This document shows positions 34,660 to 42,855 of a DNA stretch of 44,586 nucleotides, one piece after another; position 1 is the first letter of the stretch, and each line of letters begins with the position of its first letter. Location: assembly GCA_015655445.1 (NCBI GenBank), contig JAATFA010000083.1, forward strand, positions 1 to 44,586. Direction: 5' to 3'. This DNA is from Actinomycetales bacterium. GTDB lineage: Bacteria; Actinomycetota; Actinomycetes; Actinomycetales; Microbacteriaceae. The translations under genes were made by a program, and so were the position numbers. Below the pieces are notes generated by a model. That model ran no database searches, had not been told where the DNA came from, and saw only the letters and a program-made list of their open reading frames with translations.

Positions 34660-35790
34660 TCAGCGCGCGCTCCCGGACTCCGTGGCCGCTCTCGCGGCTG
34701 CGACCGCGGCGCGCTGGGCGTCCACGTCCCGCCGCTCCGCCTGCCCGCGGGCGAGGCGGACGGCGAGCGCGCTCGCCTCGGCCTGATACCGCTTGACGGC
34801 TCGCGCAGCAGGGCGTCCCGCTGTCCGCCGCGCGGCGGCGCGCCAGCGACGCCGCGCACCGAGCCCGGGCAGGCGGTCCGCGTCCTCGGCCGTGATGTCC
34901 CCGTCGCGCGCGAGAGCGGGCGCGGCGCTCGCGATGAGTCTGCCGGTGCGATGGCGGAGCACGAGGACGACGACTCCCACTGCGATGAAGACGGGCACGA
35001 GGACGACGAGGTAGACCTTGAAGATGAGATACGGGTCGGCGCTCGCGAGCCCCGCCCAGTCCCATGCCCCGTGGATGACGACGGCCGCCAGGAGGCCAGC
35101 CACGACCGGCATCGTCCGCCCCGCCCGGCGGCGTGCGTTCGCGGCGATCCCGACGCCGATCCCCGTGAGGACGACCATGAGCGGGTGGAAGAACGGCACC
35201 AGTCCGACGCGCAGGAGCAGGAGCACGGCGAGAGTGCCTACCGTCCCGGCACGGTCCGCCGCGGTGGCGCCCACGACGTCCATGACGGCGCGACCGAGGT
35301 AGAGCGAGTTCTCGGTGAAGGCGAACCCGGCGCCGACGAGGCCGGCGAGCACGACGGCGTCGACGACTCCCGTGATCCGCCGCCGGCGATAGACGAGGAC
35401 CCAGACGAGGAACAGTCCCTTGAGGACCTCCTCGGTGATGGGAGTGATGATGAGCGGGCGCGTCCACGCGCCGACGTCCGTCCCCATCGTCGCGTCGACC
35501 AGGGACTGCAACCCCTGCTGCGACCAGATCGCGCAGAACGCCGCGATCGACCCGCCCCACACGAACGCCGAGACGAGCAGCGCCGGGCGGTGGGGCACCC
35601 ACCGTCCGAGCCAGAGGAAGACGGCGACAACGACGACCGTGGGGATGGCCGACATCGCGAGGCCGACGCCCACGCCCGCGAGACCGATCTGGCCTCCCAC
35701 CCACACCATGGCCCCGACCCAGGCGAGCGCCGCCGCCAGGGGCCAGACGCCCCTGAGCAGTCGTCGTCCAGACGTTGATCCACTGTTCAT
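34660..35790 (-). CDS. PrsW family intramembrane metalloprotease
   Basis: 376 residues with about eight membrane helices in the first 290. Metal/catalytic motifs are present: EEVLK at Glu120-Glu121, a central FAFTENSLYLGR, FFHPLM and IHGAWDW. PrsW cleaves anti-sigma factors in Bacillus; actinobacterial relatives have unknown targets. The cytoplasmic C-terminus (about residue 290 on) is Arg/Ala-rich and unrelated. It is divergent from the MerR gene, with a 107-bp gap. No anti-sigma gene lies nearby. Confidence 0.88.
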   Translation of the reverse strand: MNSGSTSGRRLLRGVWPLAAALAWVGAMVWVGGQIGLAGVGVGLAMSAIPTVVVVAVFLWLGRWVPHRPALLVSAFVWGGSIAAFCAIWSQQGLQSLVDATMGTDVGAWTRPLIITPITEEVLKGLFLVWVLVYRRRRITGVVDAVVLAGLVGAGFAFTENSLYLGRAVMDVVGATAADRAGTVGTLAVLLLLRVGLVPFFHPLMVVLTGIGVGIAANARRRAGRTMPVVAGLLAAVVIHGAWDWAGLASADPYLIFKVYLVVLVPVFIAVGVVVLVLRHRTGRLIASAAPALARDGDITAEDADRLPGLGARRRWRAAARRTAGRPAARAVKRYQAEASALAVRLARGQAERRDVDAQRAAVAAARAATESGSAR

Positions 35791-35897
35791 CGTGCACCTC
35801 TCTCATGCGTGATCATCGCCCCGTCGGGCGACGTGCATCTAGCGAACACCGTGCCGTTGCGGCATACTCAAGGCTTGCGTGAGACGGGAGGCGGACG

Positions 35898-36623
35898 ATG
35901 GGGTGGAGCACGCGCGAGGTCGCCGCGCTCGCCGGGACGACTCTGCGCGCCGTGCGGCACTATCACGAGATCGGACTGCTCGAGGTTCCCGACCGCGCGG
36001 CGAACGGCTACAAGTCGTACGGCACCGCGCACCTGATCCGCCTGCTGGAGATCCGCCGACTCACGCGCCTCGGGCTCTCCCTCTCGGCGATCGCGAAGAT
36101 GGACCGCGAGGCGGCCGACGTCGACGGGACCCTCGCCGCGGTCGAGGCGGACCTCGCGTCCAGGATCGCGCAGCTGCAACGCGCCCAGCAGGAGGTCGCG
36201 AAGCTGCGCCGCCACCCGGTCGAGACGGACCTGCCCCACGAGGTCGCGCTCGCCGCGCAGGACGCACGGCTCTCCGCCAAGGACCGCTCCCTGTACGCCG
36301 TCGTCACGCAGGTGGCGGGCGAGCAGGGCGCCTCCCACTGGAGCGAGGTCCTTCGTCGCTCCGCGCACATGCCCGCGAGCGAGGAGTTCGACGCCCTTCC
36401 GGACGATGCCGACGAGTCGACGCGACAGCGCGTGGCGGAGGCGATGGCCCCGCATGTGACCGCGCTGCTGGCCGAGCACCCGCTTCCCGACGACGCGCTC
36501 CCCGCCAGCGCACGGGAGCAGTCGACGTACGCGCGGGTCGTCATCGAGGCGATGCTCGACCTCTACAACTCCGCGCAACTGGACGTCATCGCGCGGGTCT
36601 GGCGCGCGGCAGGGATCGTCTAG
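35898..36623 (+). CDS. MerR family transcriptional regulator
   Basis: 241 residues. The N-terminal domain is typical: STREVAALAGTTLRAVRHYH, then the wing ANGYKSYGTAHLIRLLEIRR and a coiled-coil dimer helix around 85-105. The rest (about 110-241) is a helical effector domain without cysteine ligands, so it is a multidrug- or small-molecule-type MerR rather than a metal sensor. Its likely target was the FAD monooxygenase remnant just downstream, itself, or the divergent PrsW gene. A CATACT -10 candidate lies at 35863-35868. Confidence 0.88.
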   Translation: MGWSTREVAALAGTTLRAVRHYHEIGLLEVPDRAANGYKSYGTAHLIRLLEIRRLTRLGLSLSAIAKMDREAADVDGTLAAVEADLASRIAQLQRAQQEVAKLRRHPVETDLPHEVALAAQDARLSAKDRSLYAVVTQVAGEQGASHWSEVLRRSAHMPASEEFDALPDDADESTRQRVAEAMAPHVTALLAEHPLPDDALPASAREQSTYARVVIEAMLDLYNSAQLDVIARVWRAAGIV

Positions 36624-36659
36624 CCTCGACCCTGCCGCGACGCGTGCTCGCGGCCCTCG

Positions 36660-36991
36660 CGAGGCGATCCGGCGGACCCGGGGCCGTCGAGGAGCCGTTC
36701 GAGACCGGCGGCGAAGACGTCGTCGTTGCAGTGGGGGGCGTGGGGTCCGGTGCTTCGGCGATGGTGCGACGACCGCACCGTCCCGCGCACGAGCTCATGA
36801 CGACCCTCACCGAGGTCGGCTGGGACGCCGTCTCGCTGTCCCCCTCATCGGCGATGCCGCACACCTCATGTCCCTGTTGGCATGTCCCTGTCGGCGAAGG
36901 CGCGAACCACGCCGTGCTCAACGGCGCGGAGCTGGCCACCGCCATCGTCGCGGCGCACTCCGGGAGCGCCGGCAGCGTCCCCGGGTCGGGG
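36660..36991 (+). pseudogene. FAD-dependent monooxygenase remnant (TetX/PHBH type)
   Basis: Two pieces of the conserved C-terminal FAD motif lie in different plus-strand frames: PLIGDAAHLMS (36843-36875) and, in another frame, VGEGANHAVLNGAELATAIV (about 36889-36950). In intact relatives these join directly as GDAAHLMsPvGEGAN. At the break, catgtccctgttgg (36867-36880) is followed at once by catgtccctgtcgg (36881-36894), a 13-of-14 tandem duplication that shifts the frame. Upstream 36624-36840 shows only weak traces such as VGWDAV. The gene is dead, and reads right up to the end of the convergent XRE-cupin gene. Confidence 0.6.
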
Positions 36992-37579
36992 CTACGGGCG
37001 GGTGTGCGCGGTGTGGACGTGCGCGCGTTCGCCCTGACGTCCGATGAGGCTGAGGTACTCGACGGGGGCCGCGCTGGTGGCGCCGAACCAGTGCGGGGTG
37101 CGGGTGTCGAACTCGGCCGCCTCTCCGGGACCGAGCAGGAGGTCCTGGTCGCCCAGGACGAGCCGGAGAGTGCCGTCGAGAACGTAGGCCCAGTCGTATC
37201 CCTCGTGCGAGCGCAGGTCCGGGATTGCGTCGTCCCTGCCGGCCGGCAGGACGAACTTGTAGGCCTGGATGCCGCCGGGCCTGCGGGTCAGCGGGATGAT
37301 GACCGCTCCGTCGCCGCATGCGATTGGTCGCAGATCGATGCGCGGGTTCGCGGTGCGGGGGGCGTCGACCAGCGAGTCGAGGGTGACGCCGTAGTAGCGC
37401 GCCAGCGGCAGCAGCTGCTCCAGAGTCGGTCGGCGGAGCCCGGCTTCGAGCCGCGACAGCGTGCTCGTGGAGAGACCGGTCTCGTGCGCGAGCCGGCTCA
37501 AGGTGATGTCGCGCCGCAGCCGCAGGTGCTTGAGGCGGGGGCCGACGGTCTCCAGCGTGATCTCGCTCTGCTCGTCCAT
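36992..37579 (-). CDS. XRE family regulator with cupin sensor domain
   Basis: 195 residues from ATG 37579. The N-terminal HTH is TLSRLAHETGLSTSTLSRLE (about 25-44) and the C-terminal cupin has RSHEGYDWAYVLDGTLRLVL and GPGEAAEFDTRTPHWFGAT with metal-type histidines. Such regulators sense small molecules through the cupin barrel. It is divergent from a methyltransferase gene; the same pairing occurs in other actinobacteria. A palindrome 10 bp before its ATG is a likely operator. Confidence 0.92.
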   Translation of the reverse strand: MDEQSEITLETVGPRLKHLRLRRDITLSRLAHETGLSTSTLSRLEAGLRRPTLEQLLPLARYYGVTLDSLVDAPRTANPRIDLRPIACGDGAVIIPLTRRPGGIQAYKFVLPAGRDDAIPDLRSHEGYDWAYVLDGTLRLVLGDQDLLLGPGEAAEFDTRTPHWFGATSAAPVEYLSLIGRQGERAHVHTAHTRP

Positions 37580-37588
37580 GGTCTCACT

Positions 37589-37602
37589 TTGCCATTTGGC
37601 AA
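37589..37602. promoter_or_regulatory. Palindromic operator of the XRE-cupin/methyltransferase pair
   Basis: ttgcca (37589-37594) and tggcaa (37597-37602) are perfect complements around tt. A third half-site, ttgcca, recurs at 37609-37614. The motif lies between the divergent starts at 37579 and 37715. Confidence 0.6.
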
Positions 37603-37714
37603 CAATGATTGCCATCTTCGTCGTCGTGGCCGATGCTGGCACCGCTGCACGGTGAGGAGCGCGAGGTGAGCATGTCGGACAGCCGACACGACTCGCCCGG
37701 AAAGGGGACGTGCG

Positions 37715-38431
37715 ATGAGCGACGAGTTCGACCGGGCCTATTGGGAGAGGCACTGGAACGCCGAGAACGCCACCACGCGCAGCCGACGGGTCCCCGTCAA
37801 CCCATACCTTCCCGCGGAGACGAGCCACCTGCGCCGGGGCACGGCGCTCGACGCCGGCTGCGGCACCGGGTCGGAGGCCCTCTGGCTGGCCGAGCAGGGC
37901 TGGCACGTCACGGGTGCCGACATCTCGACCGCCGCCCTCGACGCTGCCGCCCGTCGCGCGGATGCCACCGGCCTGGCGGCGCAGGTCGAGTGGGTCCGGG
38001 CCGACCTGACCTCATGGAAGCCGGGACGCACCTGGGACCTCGTGGTCACGAGCTACGCCCACCCCGCCATCGGACAGCTCGCGTTCTATCGGAAGGCTGC
38101 CTCGTGGGTCGCCCCCGGCGGGACTCTGCTGATCGTCGGACACCTCCCCGGTCGCCCTCCGCACGGAACGGACGGCGAGCACGGAACGGACAGCGGACGC
38201 GGGATGGACAACTGCGTGCACGGGATCGACGCGCGCGGAGGGCGTCCTGCGCACGTCGCCGCGAGCTTGCCGTCCATCCTCGAGTTGTTCACCACCGCTC
38301 ACGGAGGCGGCTGGAGGGTCGAGGCCGCCTACGAGAGCACCCGCACCGTCACCGCGGCCATCGCGAGGGGCCCCGCAGAGGTCGCCGGGGTGGAGCTCGC
38401 CGACGTCGTCGTGCGAGTCCACCGCGTCTGA
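37715..38431 (+). CDS. Class I SAM-dependent methyltransferase
   Basis: 238 residues. Motif I is ALDAGCGTGSEALWLAEQG (about 44-62), followed by the acidic loop VTGADIS and RADLTSW. The start DEFDRAYWERHW is seen in actinobacterial methyltransferases paired with XRE-cupin regulators. A Gly/His/Asp-rich insertion (about 152-175, with HGTDGEHGTD) lies late in the fold. AAAGGGG precedes the ATG. Substrate unknown. It is convergent with the response regulator; the 107-bp gap shows no feature I can support. Confidence 0.9.
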   Translation: MSDEFDRAYWERHWNAENATTRSRRVPVNPYLPAETSHLRRGTALDAGCGTGSEALWLAEQGWHVTGADISTAALDAAARRADATGLAAQVEWVRADLTSWKPGRTWDLVVTSYAHPAIGQLAFYRKAASWVAPGGTLLIVGHLPGRPPHGTDGEHGTDSGRGMDNCVHGIDARGGRPAHVAASLPSILELFTTAHGGGWRVEAAYESTRTVTAAIARGPAEVAGVELADVVVRVHRV

Positions 38432-38538
38432 CCATCTCCGCAGCGACGCCCAGGGCGCGAGCGACTCGTCGAGGGATCGGTGAGCAGAAGCCGCACTCGA
38501 TCGCACGGCCTCGCGAGCCGACGTGCTCGTCCAACCCG

Positions 38539-39183
38539 TCACACGATGCCTGCCTCACGCGCCCGGCGTTCGACGTCTTCCCGCGTCTGGAGTCGGAGCT
38601 TCGCGAGGATGCGGCTGATGGTGTTCTGGACGGTCTTGGTGGCAATGCCGAGACGACGCGCGATCTCGTCGTTGTCGGTGCCGCTGGCGAGGTGCTGGAG
38701 GATCCGGAACTCGCGTTGGCTGAGTTCGGGGAAAAGGCGGGCGCGTTCCTCGTCGGCGTAGGCGAGAGCGGTGGCGGCTGAGGCGATGCCGGAGTCGAAC
38801 ACGAGCTGCCCGGCAGCGACGGCGCGGATGGCGGTGAGGATGTCACGGCCTCCGCTTTCCTTGAGCACGTAGCCGCGAGCGCCGGCGTCAAGGGCGGCGC
38901 TGAGGGTGCCTCTGCCCCGGTCCATCGTCAGCACGAGCACTCGACTCTGCGGCAGATCGAGCAAGATCTCCCTGGTCGCCTCGTAGCCGGTGCGGTCGGG
39001 TAGGGCGAGGTCCATCACGATGACATCGGGGCGTAGCGCCAGCGCGACGCGGATGCCTTCCGCGGCGGTGCCGGCGGTACCGACGATTTCGAGATCGACG
39101 GTCGTGGCGATGAGCATCGCCAGGCCGTCGCGCACGATCGGGTGGTCGTCAACGAGCAGGACTCTTGTTCGTCGTTCAGGCAT
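38539..39183 (-). CDS. NarL/LuxR-type response regulator
   Basis: 214 residues from ATG 39183. The receiver has DD at 12-13, phospho-acceptor Asp58 (VIVMDLALPD) and the switch Lys in GYVLKES. The C-terminal LuxR HTH is SGTDNDEIARRLGIATKTVQN, then the recognition run TISRILAKL. It overlaps the kinase gene by eight bases, so the two form a coupled two-component system. Targets unknown; the membrane protein upstream in the operon is a candidate part of the same sensor unit. Confidence 0.93.
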   Translation of the reverse strand: MPERRTRVLLVDDHPIVRDGLAMLIATTVDLEIVGTAGTAAEGIRVALALRPDVIVMDLALPDRTGYEATREILLDLPQSRVLVLTMDRGRGTLSAALDAGARGYVLKESGGRDILTAIRAVAAGQLVFDSGIASAATALAYADEERARLFPELSQREFRILQHLASGTDNDEIARRLGIATKTVQNTISRILAKLRLQTREDVERRAREAGIV

Positions 39184-41188
39184 GCGTGTGCACCGCGTCC
39201 GCAGCGGGCGATTCGACGAAATGAGTGGGGAAGGGAAGGTACGCATCGACCGTCATGCCGGTTTCCGTCGACGTGATGAGGCAGCGTCCGCCGAGCTGTT
39301 CTGCCCGTTCGCGCATGGACCCCATCCCGGTGCCCTCCTGCCAGGCGCGCGGGGGCCCGCCGTCATCGTCGACCCGCAGCGTCAGCGCAGCGCCGTCCAA
39401 GCGCAGAGTGATGCAGATCGTGGACGCAGAGGTGTGGCGCAGCGCGTTCGTCGTGGCCTCGACCGCGATCCGGTAGGCACTGGACTCGACTGCCGCGGGC
39501 AAGGTCTCTGGCATCTCGGCATCGACCCGGACCACGACGGCGGTGCCCTTGCGCCCCACGGCGCGCACCCAGCGGGTGCGGAGCGCAGCGGCGAGGCCGA
39601 GCCGATCAAGCTCCGGCGGGCGCAGATCGTCGATGACGAGCCGGAGTGAGGCAAGCACGTGCCGCAGGTCCTCCGAGGCATCATCGAGCGCACCGCCGCC
39701 TGAGCTGTCGCCCAGGGTCGAAGCGCGAGCGGCCTCCAGCTTGAACTGCACCCCGGTCAGGGCCGATGCGACGCCGTCGTGGAGATCGCGCTGCAGCCGG
39801 CGCCGCTCGACCTCGGCCGCCTCGAGGATACGGCTACGCGACTCACCGAGAGCCGCAGAGAGCCGCAACGACTGGGCGAGGATTCCCAGCGCCGGTTCAG
39901 CAACGGCAAGGAGGGACCGATCGGCCTGGCGCAGACCGGTATCCCCGCGGCGTACTCCGACATGGAGCGCGCCGAGGGTCTGCCCGCCCACGATGAGATC
40001 GACGCGCTCGACGTGCTTGTCAACGCGGCCGGACTCGGCGATGACTCCGATCCCGATGACCTCGTAGCGCAGCCCCGCGACGCCGAGGGCGCGTCGAAGG
40101 CTCTCGACGAGCGCGGCGGAGTCCTCGGCTCCGGCGATGCGTTCGCGCAGCAGCCGGGTGACCTCCGCGGTGCCGAGTCGCCCGAACACGAGACGGTCGA
40201 TGCCGCGCTGCAGCAGGCGGCGTAGCGGCTCGGCGGCCAGCGCGACGAGCAGCGCGGCGATCGCAGTGGACCAGCCCTCCGGAAGGACCAGCGGAGCGAG
40301 CAGGTTGACGAGAAGCAGATCGAGGGCGAGGACAAGGCCGACCAGGAGCAGCCACACCAGCGTGCGGGCGACGGCGAGCCGGATGTCGAGTAGCTGGTAG
40401 CGGAGCACGCCGATCAGCACGCCCGTCGGGATGAGGACGAAGGCGGCGAGGAAACCGACGCCGCCGAGACCGAAGACGCTGAACGGCACCGTGATCGCGA
40501 TCGCGGCGAGGATCGGGAGGATGAGCCAGAGCATTCTCCGTTTGGTCGTCTCGTCACCGCGGAAGTACCGGGCGATGAGCACGGCGCAGACGGTGAGCCA
40601 GGCGACGAGGTTCGCGATGTTCGCGGCATCCCAGAGAGGCTGGAGGTCGGCGTAGAGGGGCACGGGGAGGCCGACGCCATTCGGAAGCTCGGCGTCGCCG
40701 GGAAAGAGGCCGAAGGCCGCCCAGAACGCGACGCCGGTGAGGCCGATCAGCGAGGCGATCGCGAGATTCACCCGGCCACGCAGTCGGCCCTCTGGGAACG
40801 CGAGCAGCGCGAGCGGGATGAGCAGACCGATCGCAGGCGGCCAGCTCGCGTAATAGAGAGCACCCGCGACGCGCGGTGGAATCCCGGCCAGGACGGGAGC
40901 CTCCCGGCCGGGAAGCGGCAGGAGCGCGAGGGCCGCGGCGCTGAGCAGATAGCAGGTGCCCGCGGACTGCAACAGCCAGCCGATGGCGATCCCCGGTCGC
41001 GCCGAGGCGAGCATGGTGCCGGTCACCATCAGCGAGGCGCCGATGACGAGGTTCGTCAGCCCATAGGAATCGAGCATCTCGCCGAACGAGGCCTCGGCCA
41101 CACGTAGTCCGTGCACACAGAGCGTGGCGAACAGGGCGCCGAGGATGGCGACCGTGCCCGCCGCGCTGCGCGCGAAGCGAAGGCCCAC
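39176..41188 (-). CDS. Sensor histidine kinase with large membrane N-terminus (HisKA_3 type)
   Basis: 670 residues. Roughly ten membrane helices occupy residues 1-330, an unusually large sensing part; a GAF-like region follows (about 345-440). The phospho-accepting His470 lies in RRRLQRDLHDGVASAL, and the ATP lid has VDDDGGPP and GTGMGSMRERAEQLGG. The C-terminal end overlaps the response-regulator start. It lies 12 bp after the small membrane protein gene, so three genes form one operon. Membrane architecture resembles LiaS/ComP-like or Streptomyces multi-span kinases; the signal is unknown. Confidence 0.92.
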   Translation of the reverse strand: MGLRFARSAAGTVAILGALFATLCVHGLRVAEASFGEMLDSYGLTNLVIGASLMVTGTMLASARPGIAIGWLLQSAGTCYLLSAAALALLPLPGREAPVLAGIPPRVAGALYYASWPPAIGLLIPLALLAFPEGRLRGRVNLAIASLIGLTGVAFWAAFGLFPGDAELPNGVGLPVPLYADLQPLWDAANIANLVAWLTVCAVLIARYFRGDETTKRRMLWLILPILAAIAITVPFSVFGLGGVGFLAAFVLIPTGVLIGVLRYQLLDIRLAVARTLVWLLLVGLVLALDLLLVNLLAPLVLPEGWSTAIAALLVALAAEPLRRLLQRGIDRLVFGRLGTAEVTRLLRERIAGAEDSAALVESLRRALGVAGLRYEVIGIGVIAESGRVDKHVERVDLIVGGQTLGALHVGVRRGDTGLRQADRSLLAVAEPALGILAQSLRLSAALGESRSRILEAAEVERRRLQRDLHDGVASALTGVQFKLEAARASTLGDSSGGGALDDASEDLRHVLASLRLVIDDLRPPELDRLGLAAALRTRWVRAVGRKGTAVVVRVDAEMPETLPAAVESSAYRIAVEATTNALRHTSASTICITLRLDGAALTLRVDDDGGPPRAWQEGTGMGSMRERAEQLGGRCLITSTETGMTVDAYLPFPTHFVESPAADAVHTHA

Positions 41189-41200
41189 GGAGCGAGGCTA

Positions 41201-41872
41201 CTAAGCGAGGATGACGGCCGCGACTGCGACGATGCCGATGACGAGCGCCGCGACGAACACGCCGATGTTCCAGCCGCGCGGCCCCGGCTTCAGGATGCTC
41301 AGTCCGATCAGCGCCCAGTATGCAGCCTGTGCGAACTCCACGATGTATCCGGGACCATCGACACCGCTGATGAGAAAGAACGCGATCGTGTAGGCGATCC
41401 CGTACACCAGGAACGTCGACCGCGCCGGACGGGGCACCGGCCCGCGCAGCAGGATGCCGATGCCCGCCGCGATCGCCCCGAGCAGCTCCGCGAGGCCGCC
41501 GATCGCGAGTCCTATCGTCGCCGCCTCGATGCCAAGGAAATTGACCAGGATGCCAGCGAGCATGACAAGGAGATACGAGACCGTGATCGCGACAAGACCG
41601 ACCTTGCCGGTGATCGAGCGGCTTGCAAGCCCGCGCCGGGCTGCGAACAGGGCGGACAGCGCGAACGTGAGCATCGCCGCGTAGAAGAAGATCTCGCTCA
41701 CGATGAAGGAGGCGCCGTCCGCAATCGTGTCCGTCCGGGAGAACGGGATCTCGATCGCATCGCCGACGGCCCAGAGGATGGCCGCGGCGATGAACCCGAG
41801 TCCGACGGGGCGGAGCGCAGCGGGGAGGGAACGGTCGGCGGCTGTCGCCGAAGGGGTGTCGAGAGTTGTCAT
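41201..41872 (-). CDS. Polytopic membrane protein of unknown function, first gene of the two-component operon
   Basis: 223 residues with about six or seven membrane helices (VGLGFIAAAILWAVGDAIEI, SEIFFYAAMLTFALSALFAA and others). No catalytic motif is seen. The gene starts a three-gene operon with the kinase and regulator. TAGCGT on the minus strand (41884-41879) ends six bases before its ATG, which predicts a leaderless transcript. It may be the target or the sensor partner of the kinase. Confidence 0.8.
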   Translation of the reverse strand: MTTLDTPSATAADRSLPAALRPVGLGFIAAAILWAVGDAIEIPFSRTDTIADGASFIVSEIFFYAAMLTFALSALFAARRGLASRSITGKVGLVAITVSYLLVMLAGILVNFLGIEAATIGLAIGGLAELLGAIAAGIGILLRGPVPRPARSTFLVYGIAYTIAFFLISGVDGPGYIVEFAQAAYWALIGLSILKPGPRGWNIGVFVAALVIGIVAVAAVILA

Positions 41873-41878
41873 GGCCCG

Positions 41879-41884
41879 ACGCTA
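41879..41884 (-). promoter_or_regulatory. -10 element TAGCGT for the two-component operon
   Basis: It lies six bases before ATG 41872 on the minus strand, again the leaderless spacing. Confidence 0.45.
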
Positions 41885-42133
41885 CGAGGCAGGCTTCCCG
41901 CGCGAGCCGGACGGGAACAAAACCTCCCGGCGCCCGGGAGCCGCATTCCCGCCGCGAGCCGGATGCGGGTGTCACACGACCGCAGGTGGTATTCGCGACG
42001 AGCCCGTGTGCATCGCCTCCCCCTGCGCGGCATGCCCTAGACGTTGCCGTCCAGGAGGTTGATGACGGGGTTCGCGGCGGAGCGGTAAACGGGGCGGGCG
42101 ATCGCCGCGGGCAGTACGGCGAAGCAGGCTTGC

Positions 42134-42745
42134 TCAGGGCGCGTTCGTGAGGGAGGCCCAGCCTGCCATCGCGCCGGTGACCACGTCATCCAGTTCGTCG
42201 CGTGAGGCACCGTCGCGGGCTTGGATGGAGAGCCCCTGCACGATGGTGGTGTAGTAGCGGGCGACCGCGTCGATGTCGATCCTGCTGGCGGCAAGCTCGC
42301 CTTCGTCGATGCCGCGCTGAAGTCTGTCTTTGATTGCGGTTAACTGCGAGCGGCGGATGTCGGCGAGGAACTCCCGGATCGGCTCGTTCTCGATCGCGCC
42401 TGTGGGTGCGGCGAGGATGAGCATGCAGTAATGGGGCGCGTCCGAGCGAGTGACCTGGTCGACGGTCGCGCGGAGCATGGCGTGGATCGCGTCTCGAACG
42501 GCCGGGTGTTCGTCCAGCGCATTGCGCGGCGGTGCGCCGGCTGTCGTGCCGTAGCGTTCCATGACCTGGCGGAAGAGGCCCTCTTTGCTGCCGAAGTAGG
42601 AGTAGATGCTGGCAGAGGCGATGCCCATCGCCCGCGTCAGCTCGCTGAGGGACGTGCCCTCGTAGCCGTGCTCCCAGAACACCTCGAGTGCCCGCTGCAC
42701 GGCAGCGTCAGGATCGAAGGTGAGGGGCCGGCCGCGGATTGCCAT
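42134..42745 (-). CDS. TetR family transcriptional regulator
   Basis: 203 residues from ATG 42745 (GGAGGTG ten bases ahead). The HTH is TSLSELTRAMGIASASIYSY, and the family start GRPLTFDPDAAVQRALEVFW is seen in TetR proteins beside oxidoreductases. It is divergent from a quinone-oxidoreductase-like gene, with a 26-bp palindrome between. The gap below it (41885-42133) holds no intact gene, only a short open frame on the minus strand ending at 42037 that reads like an orphan C-terminus. Confidence 0.9.
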   Translation of the reverse strand: MAIRGRPLTFDPDAAVQRALEVFWEHGYEGTSLSELTRAMGIASASIYSYFGSKEGLFRQVMERYGTTAGAPPRNALDEHPAVRDAIHAMLRATVDQVTRSDAPHYCMLILAAPTGAIENEPIREFLADIRRSQLTAIKDRLQRGIDEGELAASRIDIDAVARYYTTIVQGLSIQARDGASRDELDDVVTGAMAGWASLTNAP

Positions 42746-42815
42746 GACGTGCACCTCCGTACTTGTTTGTCGATCGATCCATATTAGCTTGACCGGTTTG
42801 CCCCTCCGTGCCAGG

Positions 42816-42841
42816 GTTTGTTTGTTGATTGACAAACAAAC
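42816..42841. promoter_or_regulatory. TetR operator, 26-bp palindrome
   Basis: gtttgtttgt (42816-42825) and acaaacaaac (42832-42841) are perfect complements around tgattg. A related half-site, cttgtttgtcgat, lies at 42762-42774 nearer the TetR gene. A possible plus-strand promoter TTGACC (42790-42795) - 17 bp - CAGGGT (42813-42818) would be blocked by a protein bound here. Confidence 0.65.
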
Positions 42842-42855
42842 TTGATCGGATGGTC

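Noticed and set aside
42037-42140. Short minus-strand tail reading ARPVYRSAANPVINLLDGNV before a TAG
   Set aside because: It looks like an orphan C-terminus but is too short to assign, and its upstream part overlaps the TetR gene.
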